A DNA stretch of 19,564 nt, from NCBI GenBank assembly GCA_964652155.1, contig CAZZBK010000119.1:1-19564 (forward strand), in the 5' to 3' direction. The notes under the pieces were generated by a model, which searched no databases, was not told the origin of the DNA, and saw nothing but the letters and a program-made list of their open reading frames with translations. The stretch's first letter is position 1. Every line of letters starts with the position of its first letter. Of this stretch, positions 6,941-14,936 are shown in pieces. Origin of the DNA: CAZZBK01 sp964652155 (lineage in GTDB: Bacteria; Planctomycetota; Planctomycetia; Pirellulales; PNKZ01). The translations under genes were made by a program, and so were the position numbers.

Positions 6941-8890
6941 ATGATGCGTGCATTACTTGCTCTCGCGTGTCTGCTGACGGTCGTGCCCGTGGGGGCCGAT
7001 GAGCCGAGCGACGCGCGTCGTCCGGCGGCGATCAAGACGCAGAACGTGCCGACGGTACCGGCCGACATTTTTAGCCGTTTGCGCGAGTATCAGAACATCC
7101 GCAACGCCTTGTTCATGTCCTGGACCCCCGACAGCAAATCGCTGCTCGTGCTCACCCGCTTTGGCAACGCACCGCAGTTGCACCGGGTCGCCGCTCCGTT
7201 GGCGCGGCGCGAGCAGCTCACGTTTTTCGACGAGCCGGTCATGTCGGCTCGGTCGTTGAATCCGTCGCAGGACGAGGCGTTGCTGCTTGTGATGAGCCAG
7301 GGGGGAAACGAGAACGATCAGTTGTATCGACTCGATCCGCACAGCTACCGCACGACGCTGCTGACCGACGGCAAGAGTCGCCATCTGCTCGGGCCCACGA
7401 GCCGTGACGGGAAGCAGATCGTTGTGTTGCACAACGCTCGCAACGGCCGCGACTCGGACATTTTTATCGCCGACACGCGCGAGCCCAACAAGCAAGAACG
7501 AGTCTTTCAGACCGAAGGGCAATTCTGGCAAGTCGAGGATTGGTCGCACGACGGTCGTTACTTGTTGATGTCGCGTTATGTGTCGATCAACGAAGGCTAC
7601 CCGGCGATTCTCGACCTGAAAGAGCAAAAGAAGATCGACATCGAGTTGCGCAAAAAACCCGGCGACAAGGTCGCGATTAGCGAGATGCGTTTTTCGCCCG
7701 ACGGACAGTCGATTTACCTGACGCATGATGCCGACGGCGAGTTTTTGCAGTTGGTCAAGTACGATCTCGCCCGCAAGCAATACCAGTCGTTGACAAAAGA
7801 CATCCCCTGGGACGTGGCGAGCGTCGAGGTCGACGCGTCGGGGACGGTCGCCTTCACGACGAACGAAGACGGCTTTAGCCGCATCTACCTGCTGCGCGAC
7901 GGCGTGCGCAAGGCGGTCGACTTGCCGCGCGGTTTGGTGCAGAACGTGAAATTTTCGCCCGACGGACAACACATCGGTTTTTCGTTCTCGGGCCCCACCG
8001 CGCCCGCCGATGCGTATTCGTGCGAAATCGCCACGGGCAAAATCACCCGCTGGACGATCAGCGAGTCGGGCGGACTCGACCCCAGCGCCTTTGTCGACGC
8101 CAAGTTGATTCGGTTCTCGACGTTTGATGGCCAGCAAGTGCCGGCCTTTTACTATCCGCCGAAAGGCGCCTCGCCGCAGAAACCGGTCGGCGTCTTGATT
8201 GGCATCCACGGTGGGCCCGAGGCCCAGTATCGGCCTGACTTCTCCGCCCTGGCACAGTTCTACGCGGGCCGGTTGGGGATCGCGGTCATCTTTCCGAACG
8301 TGCGTGGCTCGGCCGGCTATGGCAAGACGTACTTGCAACTCGATAACGGCAAACAGCGTGAAGACAGCGTGAAAGACATAGGCGCGCTGCTGGACTGGAT
8401 CCGCTCGCAACAGGAACTCGACTCGACGCGCGTGGCCGTGACCGGCGGCTCCTACGGTGGCTACATGGTGCTCGCCTCGCTGACGCACTACCCCGATCGG
8501 ATCAAGGCCGGCATCGATAACGTGGGCATTGCCAATTGGGTCACGTTCCTCGAGCGCACGAGTCCCTATCGGCAGGATCTGCGGCGCGCCGAGTACGGTG
8601 ACGAGCGGATCCCTGACATGCGCGAGTTTTTGACCCGCATCAGTCCGGCGAACCGCGCCGATAAAATTCGCTCGGCGCTGCTCGTGGCCCACGGCGTGAA
8701 CGATCCGCGCGTGCCGTTCTCCGAGGCGCAGCAGATTGCCGAGAAGGTCGGCTCCTTGGGGCGCAGCGTGTGGACCGTGTACGCCGACAACGAAGGGCAC
8801 GGCTTCCTCAAGAAAGACAATCGCGACTATCTGAGCGGAGTCGAAGCGGTGTTTCTGCTCAAGCATTTGGTCAGCGGCAACGCTCCGTAA
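6941..8890 (+). CDS. Exported S9-family peptidase (prolyl oligopeptidase / acylaminoacyl-peptidase-like)
   Basis: A 649-residue protein. Residues 1-19 are a likely signal peptide (MMRALLALACLLTVVPVGA). The middle (about 50-385) has WD40-like/PD40 beta-propeller repeats, recognisable by recurring motifs such as SWTPDSKSLLV, FSPDGQSIYLT and FSPDGQHIGFS. The C-terminal alpha/beta hydrolase domain has GGSYGGYM with nucleophile Ser504, HGVNDPRVP with Asp588, and NEGHGF with His620, the order and spacing expected of S9 peptidases. It probably cleaves oligopeptides outside the cytoplasm; specificity (prolyl or acylaminoacyl) cannot be read here. ACGGAG lies about eight bases before the ATG. With amidase genes 42 nt upstream and 15 nt downstream, it is likely part of one operon. 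Confidence 0.93.
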   Translation: MMRALLALACLLTVVPVGADEPSDARRPAAIKTQNVPTVPADIFSRLREYQNIRNALFMSWTPDSKSLLVLTRFGNAPQLHRVAAPLARREQLTFFDEPVMSARSLNPSQDEALLLVMSQGGNENDQLYRLDPHSYRTTLLTDGKSRHLLGPTSRDGKQIVVLHNARNGRDSDIFIADTREPNKQERVFQTEGQFWQVEDWSHDGRYLLMSRYVSINEGYPAILDLKEQKKIDIELRKKPGDKVAISEMRFSPDGQSIYLTHDADGEFLQLVKYDLARKQYQSLTKDIPWDVASVEVDASGTVAFTTNEDGFSRIYLLRDGVRKAVDLPRGLVQNVKFSPDGQHIGFSFSGPTAPADAYSCEIATGKITRWTISESGGLDPSAFVDAKLIRFSTFDGQQVPAFYYPPKGASPQKPVGVLIGIHGGPEAQYRPDFSALAQFYAGRLGIAVIFPNVRGSAGYGKTYLQLDNGKQREDSVKDIGALLDWIRSQQELDSTRVAVTGGSYGGYMVLASLTHYPDRIKAGIDNVGIANWVTFLERTSPYRQDLRRAEYGDERIPDMREFLTRISPANRADKIRSALLVAHGVNDPRVPFSEAQQIAEKVGSLGRSVWTVYADNEGHGFLKKDNRDYLSGVEAVFLLKHLVSGNAP

Positions 8891-8895
8891 CGAGT

Positions 8896-8901
8896 GAGGT
8901 G
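8896..8901 (+). promoter_or_regulatory. Ribosome binding site that decides the start of the second amidase
   Basis: GAGGTG, then four bases, then ATG at 8906. An in-frame GTG at 8894 overlaps this site and would be an artefactual start, giving the unlikely N-terminus MRCAMN. Confidence 0.65.
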
Positions 8902-8905
8902 TGCG

Positions 8906-10155
8906 ATGAACTTGGCCTTTGCTTCAGTGCGTCAGTTGGGCGAGGAACTCCGCGCGCGGCGTGTGTCGTCGGTCGAACTCGCGCGTTTGTTTCTTGAACG
9001 CTTGGAGAAGCTGGGACCGCAACTCAACGCGGTCGTGACGGTGACGCATGCATTGGCCCTGGAGCAAGCGGCACAAGCCGATCGCGAGTTGGCGGCCGGC
9101 AAGGATCGCGGGCCGTTGCATGGCATTCCGTACGGGGCCAAGGACCTGCTCGGTCAGCGTGGCTTTCCAACCTCCTGGGGCGCGCCGCCCCTGAGCAAGC
9201 AGACGTTCGATGAGGACGCGACGGTCGTGAAGCGATTGCGCGACGCCGGGGCGGTGCTCGTCGGCAAGCTCGCGCTGGTCGAGATCGCCGGAGGCATGGG
9301 CTATCAGCAAGCCAACGCCGCGCTCACTGGCCCCGGCCTGAATCCGTGGGACCGCTCGCGTTGGGCCGGCGGCAGCAGCAGCGGCTCCGGCGCGGCGGTC
9401 GCGGCCGGGCTGGTACCGTTCGCCATCGGGAGCGAAACCTGGGGCTCGATCGTCACGCCGGCCGCCTACTGCGGCGTGACCGGCTTGCGTCCCACCTATG
9501 GCCGCGTGAGTCGTCACGGGGCGATGGCCCTCAGTTGGACGCTCGACAAGCTGGGGCCGATGGCCCGCTCGGCCGACGATTGCGGACTCGTGTTGCAAGC
9601 CATCGCTGGCCACGATCCGCTCGACGCCTCGAGTGCCGATCGGCCCTATCGCTATCCGGACGAGAAACCCCTGCCCCCCCCGTTCAAGCTGGCCATGCTC
9701 AAAGGCTGCGCCGAGGGGTTGCAAGACGCGGTCCGCGCGAACTTTTTGCAATCGCTCGAAGTGCTCAAGCCGCACGCCTCGATCGAGGAAATCGAACTCC
9801 CCGACCTACCGTACAGTGCCGTGTCGGGAACGATTATCGATTGCGAGTCGGCGGCCGCGTTCGAGCACCTGATCGTCGATGGTCGAGTCTGGAAGTTGCA
9901 AGCGCCCGAAGACCGCATCGGTATCCATGCCGAGCAGTTTATCGCCGCCAAGGACTATATCAACGCGCTGCGGATTCGCGCGATCATTCAACGTGCGATG
10001 GACACGCTGCTCGCGCCGTTCGACGCCCTGCTTGTGCCAGCGAGGCCGACCGTCGCGCCGCCGATCGATCGTCCGTTTGCCGAGTATCAGCGTCCTTGGA
10101 CGCACTCACCCATCGGCGGAGCGGAGAACGCCGCGGGTGTGCCGGCGATCACGAT
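8906..10155 (+). CDS. Amidase signature family enzyme, second copy, 3' end lost in assembly gap
   Basis: 416 residues are readable before the N run; the family usually continues several tens of residues with a GLPVGLQ-type segment, which must lie in the gap. The triad is Lys79 (GIPYGAKDLL), cis-Ser157 (WAGGSSSGSG) and nucleophile Ser181 (GSETWGSIVTPA). The GSETWGS form and the WAGGSSSG context differ from the upstream amidase (GTQTGGS, TPGGSSSG), so the two are diverged paralogues, not a recent duplication. No signal peptide is seen. It starts 15 nt after the S9 peptidase, consistent with translation from the same mRNA. Any reading frame carried through the N run to 10282 is artificial, because the sequence beyond the gap belongs to an opposite-strand gene. 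Confidence 0.9.
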
Positions 10156-10255
10156 NNNNNNNNNNNNNNNNNNNNNNNNNNNNNNNNNNNNNNNNNNNNN
10201 NNNNNNNNNNNNNNNNNNNNNNNNNNNNNNNNNNNNNNNNNNNNNNNNNNNNNNN
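10156..10255. other. Assembly gap (100 N)
   Basis: Exactly 100 undefined bases, a size commonly used for gaps of unknown length. Both flanking genes point into it and are cut, so at least the ends of two genes are missing, and possibly more. Confidence 0.97.
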
Positions 10256-10885
10256 CTCGACCTCTTCGCGCCAACGCTTTAATTGCGACAGTTCGGGACA
10301 GGTTTTCTGGCGGTGCTCTTGACTGTACTCGGTCAAGAAGGCCTCGATGCCGTTGATGCCAGCGTCGATGGCTTGCAAGGCCGAGTCGAATTGCCGCATC
10401 TCGACGAGCGGCGTGGCAACGGCCCGGGCGTGCATCATGGTGACGTAGGGGCGATACTGGTCGAACATCATTTTGTCGCGCGCGTGGCGCGCGTAGTCGC
10501 GCACGAATTGAAACAGCCGCAAGTTGCGGCGAGTGTCGCGGGCGCAGAGTTCGTACTTCTTGAGATGCCAGAAGCAGAGGTAGCGGTAGTAATACTGCAC
10601 CCCCTCGCGCATCAGTTCGAGGCAGTCACCCGATTCGAGAAAATAGGGCTCGGCAGGGTCATCGGCGGCGTGCTCGCGTTGGCGGCGCTCGAAGTGTTCG
10701 AGCCACGAGTCGCACGCTTCGGGTCGTTGGCCGTCGGGTCGGCCGTCGCGCTCCATCTGGAGCAGCCCTAGGTCGATGCGCATCTGGATTTTTTCGCGGC
10801 CGTCGACGCCGACAATCACCCGCGCCGTGACCTGATCCGGGTCAAAGGCCCACTGATTCAGGAGATCGGAAATATCGCGCGTCAC
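10256..10885 (-). CDS. UVR-motif-type planctomycete conserved protein, C-terminus lost in gap
   Basis: 210 residues are visible from a GTG start. The N-terminal pattern (MTRDISDLL, VTARVIVGVDGREKIQMRIDLGLLQMERDGRPDGQRP) and the helical Tyr/Arg-rich middle (YYYRYLCFWHLKKYELCARDTRRNL) match what I recall of a protein family common in planctomycetes, whose missing C-terminus carries a UvrB/UvrC-type UVR motif. That motif is not visible here, so the name rests on the N-terminal half. The helical-hairpin look of residues 90-190 suggests a TPR-like scaffold. The function is unknown; a protein-protein interaction role is plausible. No clear ribosome site precedes the GTG; the start is chosen by family resemblance. 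It lies 33 nt downstream of the DUF4912 gene and probably shares its transcript. Confidence 0.62.
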
Positions 10886-10918
10886 CGCACACGCCTATCC
10901 ACACAGCGAGGTGCCCAG

Positions 10919-12049
10919 TTAATCATTGGCCGAGTCACGCACGAGCGGCTCCATGACCTTTGTGTTGCGTTCGATGGCCAAGACGACCGTCCGCTGTTCC
11001 AGGCCGTTGGAACTGCTCGCGACGGCGGGGATCACCTGCCGGGCGTTGGGCATGCTGAAGCGGACCGTGAAGGTGCCATCCTCGCGAATGCGCACCGGTT
11101 CGCCTTGCAAAGTGACGTGCGCGTTGGCTTCGGTTTTGCCGAAGACGATCAATTCGGCATCGATCTCGAAGTAGAATTCGCGGTTGCGAGGGAGCAGCGC
11201 CTCGGCACCCGCGCCAAAGCCGGTTGTGAGCGGCGAGCCCATCGGGCGGCGCAGCCGCTCTTCGAACAACTCCTGCAATTCGAGACTGTTCCCTTCGACA
11301 TTGTAGCCGCCGCTGAGCGCGTAGATGCGGTCATAATCCTCGGCGATGTCGGTCCAGTTGTTGTCGATGGCGTCTTTCGAGTCGGCCTTGGGGGGCGTGA
11401 CCGTGTTGCTGCGCGCCAGCGTGTAGAATCGGCCCGAGGCTGCGCGGTAGCCGATATCCAGTCGATAGGTGCGCGGCGCGTCTTGCAGGTCGATGTACCA
11501 GTTGTTCACGCCGCCATGAATTTCGATATCGCGAATGGCTTTCTCGGCTCCGCTGGTGGCACCGGAGTTGACCACCTGATACATCCGCAAGACCGGCCGG
11601 GCGGTGTGCCAGTCTTGGGCCAGCGCGGCCTGGGCACGCTCGATGCCCTGGCGCGTCAGTTCCCAGCAGGCGTGTAGCCAGTAAGCGTCGCGCACCAGCA
11701 CGACCAATCGATCGCGTTGAGGCAATTTGCCGCCAGCCTTGGGACGCGTGGCGAGGTTCTTGACCCGCTCTTGCTTGACGCGAATTTGCTCAACGCGGCG
11801 GTTGACGACCGAGGTCTTGGCCGAGGCGGGGACCTTTTTCGCCGTGCCGTTGGTGCTCGAGACACTTTTGCGTACGACGCCGTTCTTGCTCTTGGCCGCT
11901 TCTTTTTGTTGTCGCTTGGCCTGGGCCATCCGCAGCAGCGCCTTGATCAGCTGATCTTTGCGCATGGCATGCCAGCCCCGCACTCCTCGGGTCTTCGCCA
12001 TCTCAGCCAGATCTTTGGTCGTGTATGATTTGAGCGTGTCGGCAGTCAT
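10919..12049 (-). CDS. Rho_N / DUF4912 domain protein
   Basis: A 376-residue protein. Residues about 5-42 (LKSYTTKDLAEMAKTRGVRGWHAMRKDQLIKAL) are a Rho-N/SAP-like helical module often found in nucleic-acid-binding proteins. Residues 43-110 are a Lys/Arg/Ala-rich, probably disordered linker. From about 112 on (RDRLVVLVRDAYWLHACWELT) the sequence matches the DUF4912 pattern, with aromatic-rich beta segments such as NNWYIDL and a further beta-sandwich-like tail (REFYFEIDAELIVFGKTEANAHVTLQGEPV). The function is not known; DUF4912 proteins are proposed to bind ligands or other proteins. The ATG at 12049 is chosen because the 47 extra residues of the longer frame do not resemble the family; GGAG lies 11 bases upstream. 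It is divergent from the ATP synthase operon. Confidence 0.78.
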   Translation of the reverse strand: MTADTLKSYTTKDLAEMAKTRGVRGWHAMRKDQLIKALLRMAQAKRQQKEAAKSKNGVVRKSVSSTNGTAKKVPASAKTSVVNRRVEQIRVKQERVKNLATRPKAGGKLPQRDRLVVLVRDAYWLHACWELTRQGIERAQAALAQDWHTARPVLRMYQVVNSGATSGAEKAIRDIEIHGGVNNWYIDLQDAPRTYRLDIGYRAASGRFYTLARSNTVTPPKADSKDAIDNNWTDIAEDYDRIYALSGGYNVEGNSLELQELFEERLRRPMGSPLTTGFGAGAEALLPRNREFYFEIDAELIVFGKTEANAHVTLQGEPVRIREDGTFTVRFSMPNARQVIPAVASSSNGLEQRTVVLAIERNTKVMEPLVRDSAND

Positions 12050-12271
12050 CGACGGATGATCTCCAAGCCGCGCGAGGTCGATACGAAGGCGGGAACCTCG
12101 AGACAGCAATCCAAAGGGTGTAATTCGTCCGTGAGGTAATTCCAACGCCCAACGGCAATCCCTTAGCCGCTCGGCTAGGCCAAGTGCCACACTCGGGAAG
12201 TGCGGCTCTCAGCCCATCACGACGAGTACCATCTCACCACGACCCGCAGCGATCAGCTTGGATCCTTGTGC

Positions 12272-12325
12272 GTTTGCGACACACCGCTTTTCGCGACCAC
12301 CGCCGCGTACGAAATCGTCGCAAAC
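12272..12325. repeat. Inverted repeat with nested inner stem upstream of the atp promoter
   Basis: GTTTGCGAC at 12272-12280 is exactly complementary to GTCGCAAAC at 12317-12325. Within the 36-base interior, TTTCG (12289-12293) can pair with CGAAA (12310-12314). As RNA this would be a two-part stem with an asymmetric internal loop; as DNA it could be a widely spaced operator. The role is unknown. Confidence 0.55.
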
Positions 12326-12715
12326 ATCCAATCTCTCTTGCGCTTACATCGATCGGTGTCGTTTCACCTGAACCCAGGCAGGAGCCAGCCGGTTGACTGG
12401 CCAGGTCCAGTTGAAGTGACAGTAACGAGTTTAACCGGGCTGATGAATTCAAGCAACTCAACGGCCCCCCGATGGTATGGTGTATTTCCAGATTCTTGGG
12501 CAACGGAGACAAATTCCCGTAAACTTTGTCGCCTGGAGGAACTTTTCAGGGCAATCGATCGCGCGTTCAGGCAGGAGTCGACTCGCGCGTTGTATTTCAT
12601 CCGGCTGGTGGATCAAATTACCTGCAGTCGATCTATGCAAGCGTTTGATGGCTATGGACTTAATCGCCGAAATCCGACATTGTGAAAAAAAACACGAATT
12701 TACTCGGCCAGTCAA

Positions 12716-12744
12716 TTGACACCCTCTGAGAGCACGGGTAGAGT
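12716..12744 (+). promoter_or_regulatory. Candidate sigma-70-type promoter of the ATP synthase operon
   Basis: A perfect -35 box TTGACA (12716-12721), a 17-bp spacer and a -10-like TAGAGT (12739-12744, four of six matches). An eight-base A tract ends about 23 bp upstream of the -35 box and could act as an UP element. Transcription would start near 12751, giving a leader of about 120 nt. Confidence 0.65.
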
Positions 12745-12873
12745 AGCCCGTCTTCAAGGCTGGCAATTCTTACGGTTTCGACACACCTCGCCGTGAGAAA
12801 TGCCTAAGCAGTTACTGCAACAGCGTTTGGCGTCGTTCGCGTGGCTCGTTTTTCAGGGTCGGCGAGTGGCACT

Positions 12874-13110
12874 ATGGCAAAGGATCCTGAAGACAGCCGG
12901 TCGGCGTTGGCCATCGCAATGGAGTGGTCGACCGCCATTATGACCATTTCTTTGGAGATGGTCTTACCGGGTCTGGCGGGTTCTTGGCTCGACGAACGTT
13001 GGAACACACGGCCGTGGCTGTTTGTGTTTGGCATGGCGGCTGGCGTTGCCTTGGGGATGTGGCAGTTGATTCGATTAACGCGTCCCAAGGATGGGTCGCC
13101 GAAGCGCTAA
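12874..13110 (+). CDS. AtpZ/AtpI-family small membrane protein (F1F0 ATPase accessory)
   Basis: A 78-residue protein with two transmembrane hairpin segments and the family signature GLAGSWLDERWNTRPWLFVFGMAAGVALGMWQLIR. Such proteins precede F0 genes in many bacteria and are linked to Mg2+/Ca2+ handling or assembly of the c ring; a role here is inferred from family and position. The ATG at 12874 (MAKDPEDS) is chosen over a GTG at 12841, which would add 11 low-complexity residues; neither has a strong ribosome site. First gene of the ATP synthase operon. Confidence 0.8.
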   Translation: MAKDPEDSRSALAIAMEWSTAIMTISLEMVLPGLAGSWLDERWNTRPWLFVFGMAAGVALGMWQLIRLTRPKDGSPKR

Positions 13111-13567
13111 CCGACTTTCTCACATGCTCGCCCGACTCGGAAGATTATCGCTCGCTGCCAAATGCCTCGCCCTGGCGATGGTGGTTGTGTTGGCATGGCT
13201 GGCGGTGTATCCCTTGGCGCTCGAGCATGGCGGAGCGAACGCTGTTTATGCCTCGCTGGTCGCGGCACTGCTCTGCGTGGCTGCCGGAGAGTTGGCGCTC
13301 ATGATCGGCGAATGGCTCTCGAGTCCCGACAAAGCGTTGGTCGCTTTGGGAGCGTCCATGGCCATTCGCATGGGTTTGCCGTTGTTCGGTGGTCTGTTGA
13401 TTCATTTGCAGGCCGGTTCGCTCGCGCGAGCCGGATTGATCTACTATCTAGCTGGGTTCTATTTGCTGACGCTCGCGGTCGAGACATTGCTCGCGGTCGG
13501 GCGGCTGCAAGTCACGCCTCGACCGTCATCGGTCCTGTCGAGGACGCACGCCAAGGCCACGAGTTAG
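13091..13567 (+). CDS. atpI: ATP synthase subunit I-like membrane protein
   Basis: A 158-residue, strongly hydrophobic protein with about four transmembrane segments (CLALAMVVVLAWLAVYPLAL, NAVYASLVAALLCVAAGELALMI, GLPLFGGLLIHL, GLIYYLAGFYLLTLAVETLLAV). Topology and position, between the AtpZ-like gene and subunit a, fit the AtpI family, a non-essential factor that helps assemble the c ring. Sequence conservation in this family is weak, so the call leans on context. The chosen ATG overlaps the preceding gene by 20 nt; the ATG at 13124 (MLARLGRLSL) would leave a 13-nt gap and is about equally likely. Neither has a clear ribosome site. Confidence 0.7.
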   Translation: MGRRSANRLSHMLARLGRLSLAAKCLALAMVVVLAWLAVYPLALEHGGANAVYASLVAALLCVAAGELALMIGEWLSSPDKALVALGASMAIRMGLPLFGGLLIHLQAGSLARAGLIYYLAGFYLLTLAVETLLAVGRLQVTPRPSSVLSRTHAKATS

Positions 13568-13588
13568 CACGAAGCACGGAATGCCCTG

Positions 13589-14530
13589 ATGGCTGACAAA
13601 GCACATACAGAACACGCTGCCGGCGGCCAAGCGGCCCACGATCCGCTTGAGACGTCGCACTTGATGGGGCACGTCAAGGATGCCGACTTCTTCGAGTTGC
13701 CCGGATTCTTGGGCAAGCACTTGTACATTCCTCAGCCGTTTCAATTAGCTCACCCGATCGAGATTCCGAAGACCAAGATCAACGACATCGACAAGCACAT
13801 GGTGCCAATCGACCTGAAGATCACCAAGTTCATGGTGCTCGAGGTTGTGGCAGCGGTGCTGGTCGTGGGGTTGTTCACCTGGCTGGCGGGCAAGGTTCGC
13901 GGCGGTCAGGCCCCCAAGGGGCGGCTAGTGAACATGCTCGAAGCGATGGTGCTGTTCATCCGCGACGAGGTGGCTCGCCCGGCGATCGGCCACCACGATG
14001 GTGACAAGTTCCTGCCGTTCTTGCTGACGGCGTTCTTCTTTGTGTTGGGTTGCAATTTGCTCGGCATGCTCCCTTGGGCCGGTTCGGCCACCGGAGCGTT
14101 GGCGACCACCGGAACACTGGCGCTGATTACGTTTGGCACAGTCGTCGGCTCGGGGATGGCCAAGTTGGGCCCCGTGCATTTCTGGACGGCGCTGGTGCCG
14201 CACATGGAACTACCGTTCGTGCTGGCGATCTTTTTGAAGCCGATGATTTTTGCGATCGAAGTGCTGGGCCTTGGCATCAAGCACTTTATCTTGGCGATGC
14301 GTTTGTTGGCCAACATGTTTGCCGGCCACTTGGTGTTGGCGACGATTTTGGCTTTCATTGCGGTCGCGGCCAATAGCTCGATGGCTTGGCTGTGGTACGC
14401 GGTCACGCCGGCCAGTGTGCTCGGCGCGACCGGCTTGAGCTTAATGGAATTATTCGTGGCGTTTTTGCAGGCATATATTTTTACGTTCTTGTCGGCCCTG
14501 TTTATCGGTTCCGCCGTGCATCCGCACTAA
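13589..14530 (+). CDS. atpB: F-type ATP synthase subunit a
   Basis: A 313-residue F0 stator subunit that forms the proton half-channels against the c ring. The essential arginine is Arg238 in LAMRLLANMFAGH (E. coli Arg210). The partner pair is swapped relative to E. coli: His247 stands at the Glu219 position and Glu287 (LMELFVAFLQAY) at the His245 position, a known compensating exchange. Multiple TM segments include VLEVVAAVLVVGLFTWLAG, FLLTAFFFVLGCNLLGML and AYIFTFLSALFIGSAV. The N-terminal ~70 residues are hydrophilic, with five His in the first 28 residues. It is longer than E. coli subunit a (271). The start follows the atpI stop by 21 nt. Confidence 0.97.
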   Translation: MADKAHTEHAAGGQAAHDPLETSHLMGHVKDADFFELPGFLGKHLYIPQPFQLAHPIEIPKTKINDIDKHMVPIDLKITKFMVLEVVAAVLVVGLFTWLAGKVRGGQAPKGRLVNMLEAMVLFIRDEVARPAIGHHDGDKFLPFLLTAFFFVLGCNLLGMLPWAGSATGALATTGTLALITFGTVVGSGMAKLGPVHFWTALVPHMELPFVLAIFLKPMIFAIEVLGLGIKHFILAMRLLANMFAGHLVLATILAFIAVAANSSMAWLWYAVTPASVLGATGLSLMELFVAFLQAYIFTFLSALFIGSAVHPH

Positions 14531-14588
14531 TGTGACAGTCGGTCGCGGCGCGTTCGATGGACCCAAGTTTTGAGAGGAGACTGTTCCC

Positions 14589-14888
14589 GTGATTCGAATG
14601 ATTAAGACGTTGGCGATGGCGTTCGGGGCGTTGCTCGTTGCTTCGCCGGTGATGGCCCAAGAGGCCGGTAAGGCTGCTTCGTTGATCCACCTCGGTGGCG
14701 CGTTCGGCGCTGGGTTGATCATCCTCGGCGCTGGTGCCGGTATCGGCAAGATTGGCTCGTCGGCCGTCGAGAGCATGGCTCGTCAGCCCGAAGTGGCCAC
14801 CAACATCCAAACGGCGATGATCATCGCGGCAGCCCTTATTGAAGGTGCCACGTTCTTCGCGTTGATCGTTTGCATGGGCCAGCCGTAA
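14589..14888 (+). CDS. atpE: F-type ATP synthase subunit c
   Basis: A 99-residue rotor-ring subunit. Residues 1-23 (to VMA-QEAG) look like a cleavable signal peptide, leaving a usual-sized c hairpin of about 76 residues. Helix 1 carries the glycine-rich GAGLIILGAGAGIG, the polar loop is ARQPE, and helix 2 has the ion-binding Glu85 in ALIEGATFFALIV. The residues that mark Na+ rings (Gln in helix 1, Ser after the Glu) are absent, so proton coupling is expected. The start is GTG, supported by AGGAGA eight bases upstream; the ATG at 14598 would be 17 bases away. The strong ribosome site fits the high copy number of c per complex. Confidence 0.95.
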   Translation: MIRMIKTLAMAFGALLVASPVMAQEAGKAASLIHLGGAFGAGLIILGAGAGIGKIGSSAVESMARQPEVATNIQTAMIIAAALIEGATFFALIVCMGQP

Positions 14889-14936
14889 GCCTTGCGGTTG
14901 GTTGTTTCTGGTATTTCGCTCGAAGGACGCTTTGCG

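Larger units (their letters stand above)
12050..12873. other. Divergent intergenic region between the DUF4912 gene and the ATP synthase operon
   Basis: This 824-base spacer holds no convincing gene. The longest frame (12200-12685, plus) gives a protein without a recognisable motif. What can be seen: a perfect hairpin TAGCCG-CT-CGGCTA (12164-12177), a 9-bp inverted repeat (12272-12280 with 12317-12325), an A-rich tract near 12685-12692, a sigma-70-type promoter at 12716-12744, and a leader of about 120 nt before the first operon gene. The stretch from about 12420 to 12715 looks less GC-rich than the flanking genes, as expected for non-coding DNA. Confidence 0.7.

Noticed and set aside
6953..8866. 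A 637-codon open frame on the minus strand opposite the S9 peptidase
   Set aside because: It is a GC-driven shadow: the plus-strand frame has a signal peptide, propeller motifs and a full catalytic triad, while the antisense product has no recognisable motif.
12158..12185. tRNA-like D-arm string (GCCGAGCGGCTAAGG) on the minus strand
   Set aside because: No matching acceptor stem, anticodon stem or T arm follows at the right distance; it is better explained as the TAGCCG/CGGCTA hairpin.
12200..12685. A 161-codon plus-strand open frame in the divergent spacer
   Set aside because: No ribosome site, no motif, and base composition unlike neighbouring genes; overlapping frames of similar length exist on both strands.
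12745..12800. Possible sigma-54 promoter (CTGGCAATTCTTACGG)
   Set aside because: It has GG-N10-GG rather than the required GG-N10-GC, and a better sigma-70-type promoter lies directly upstream.
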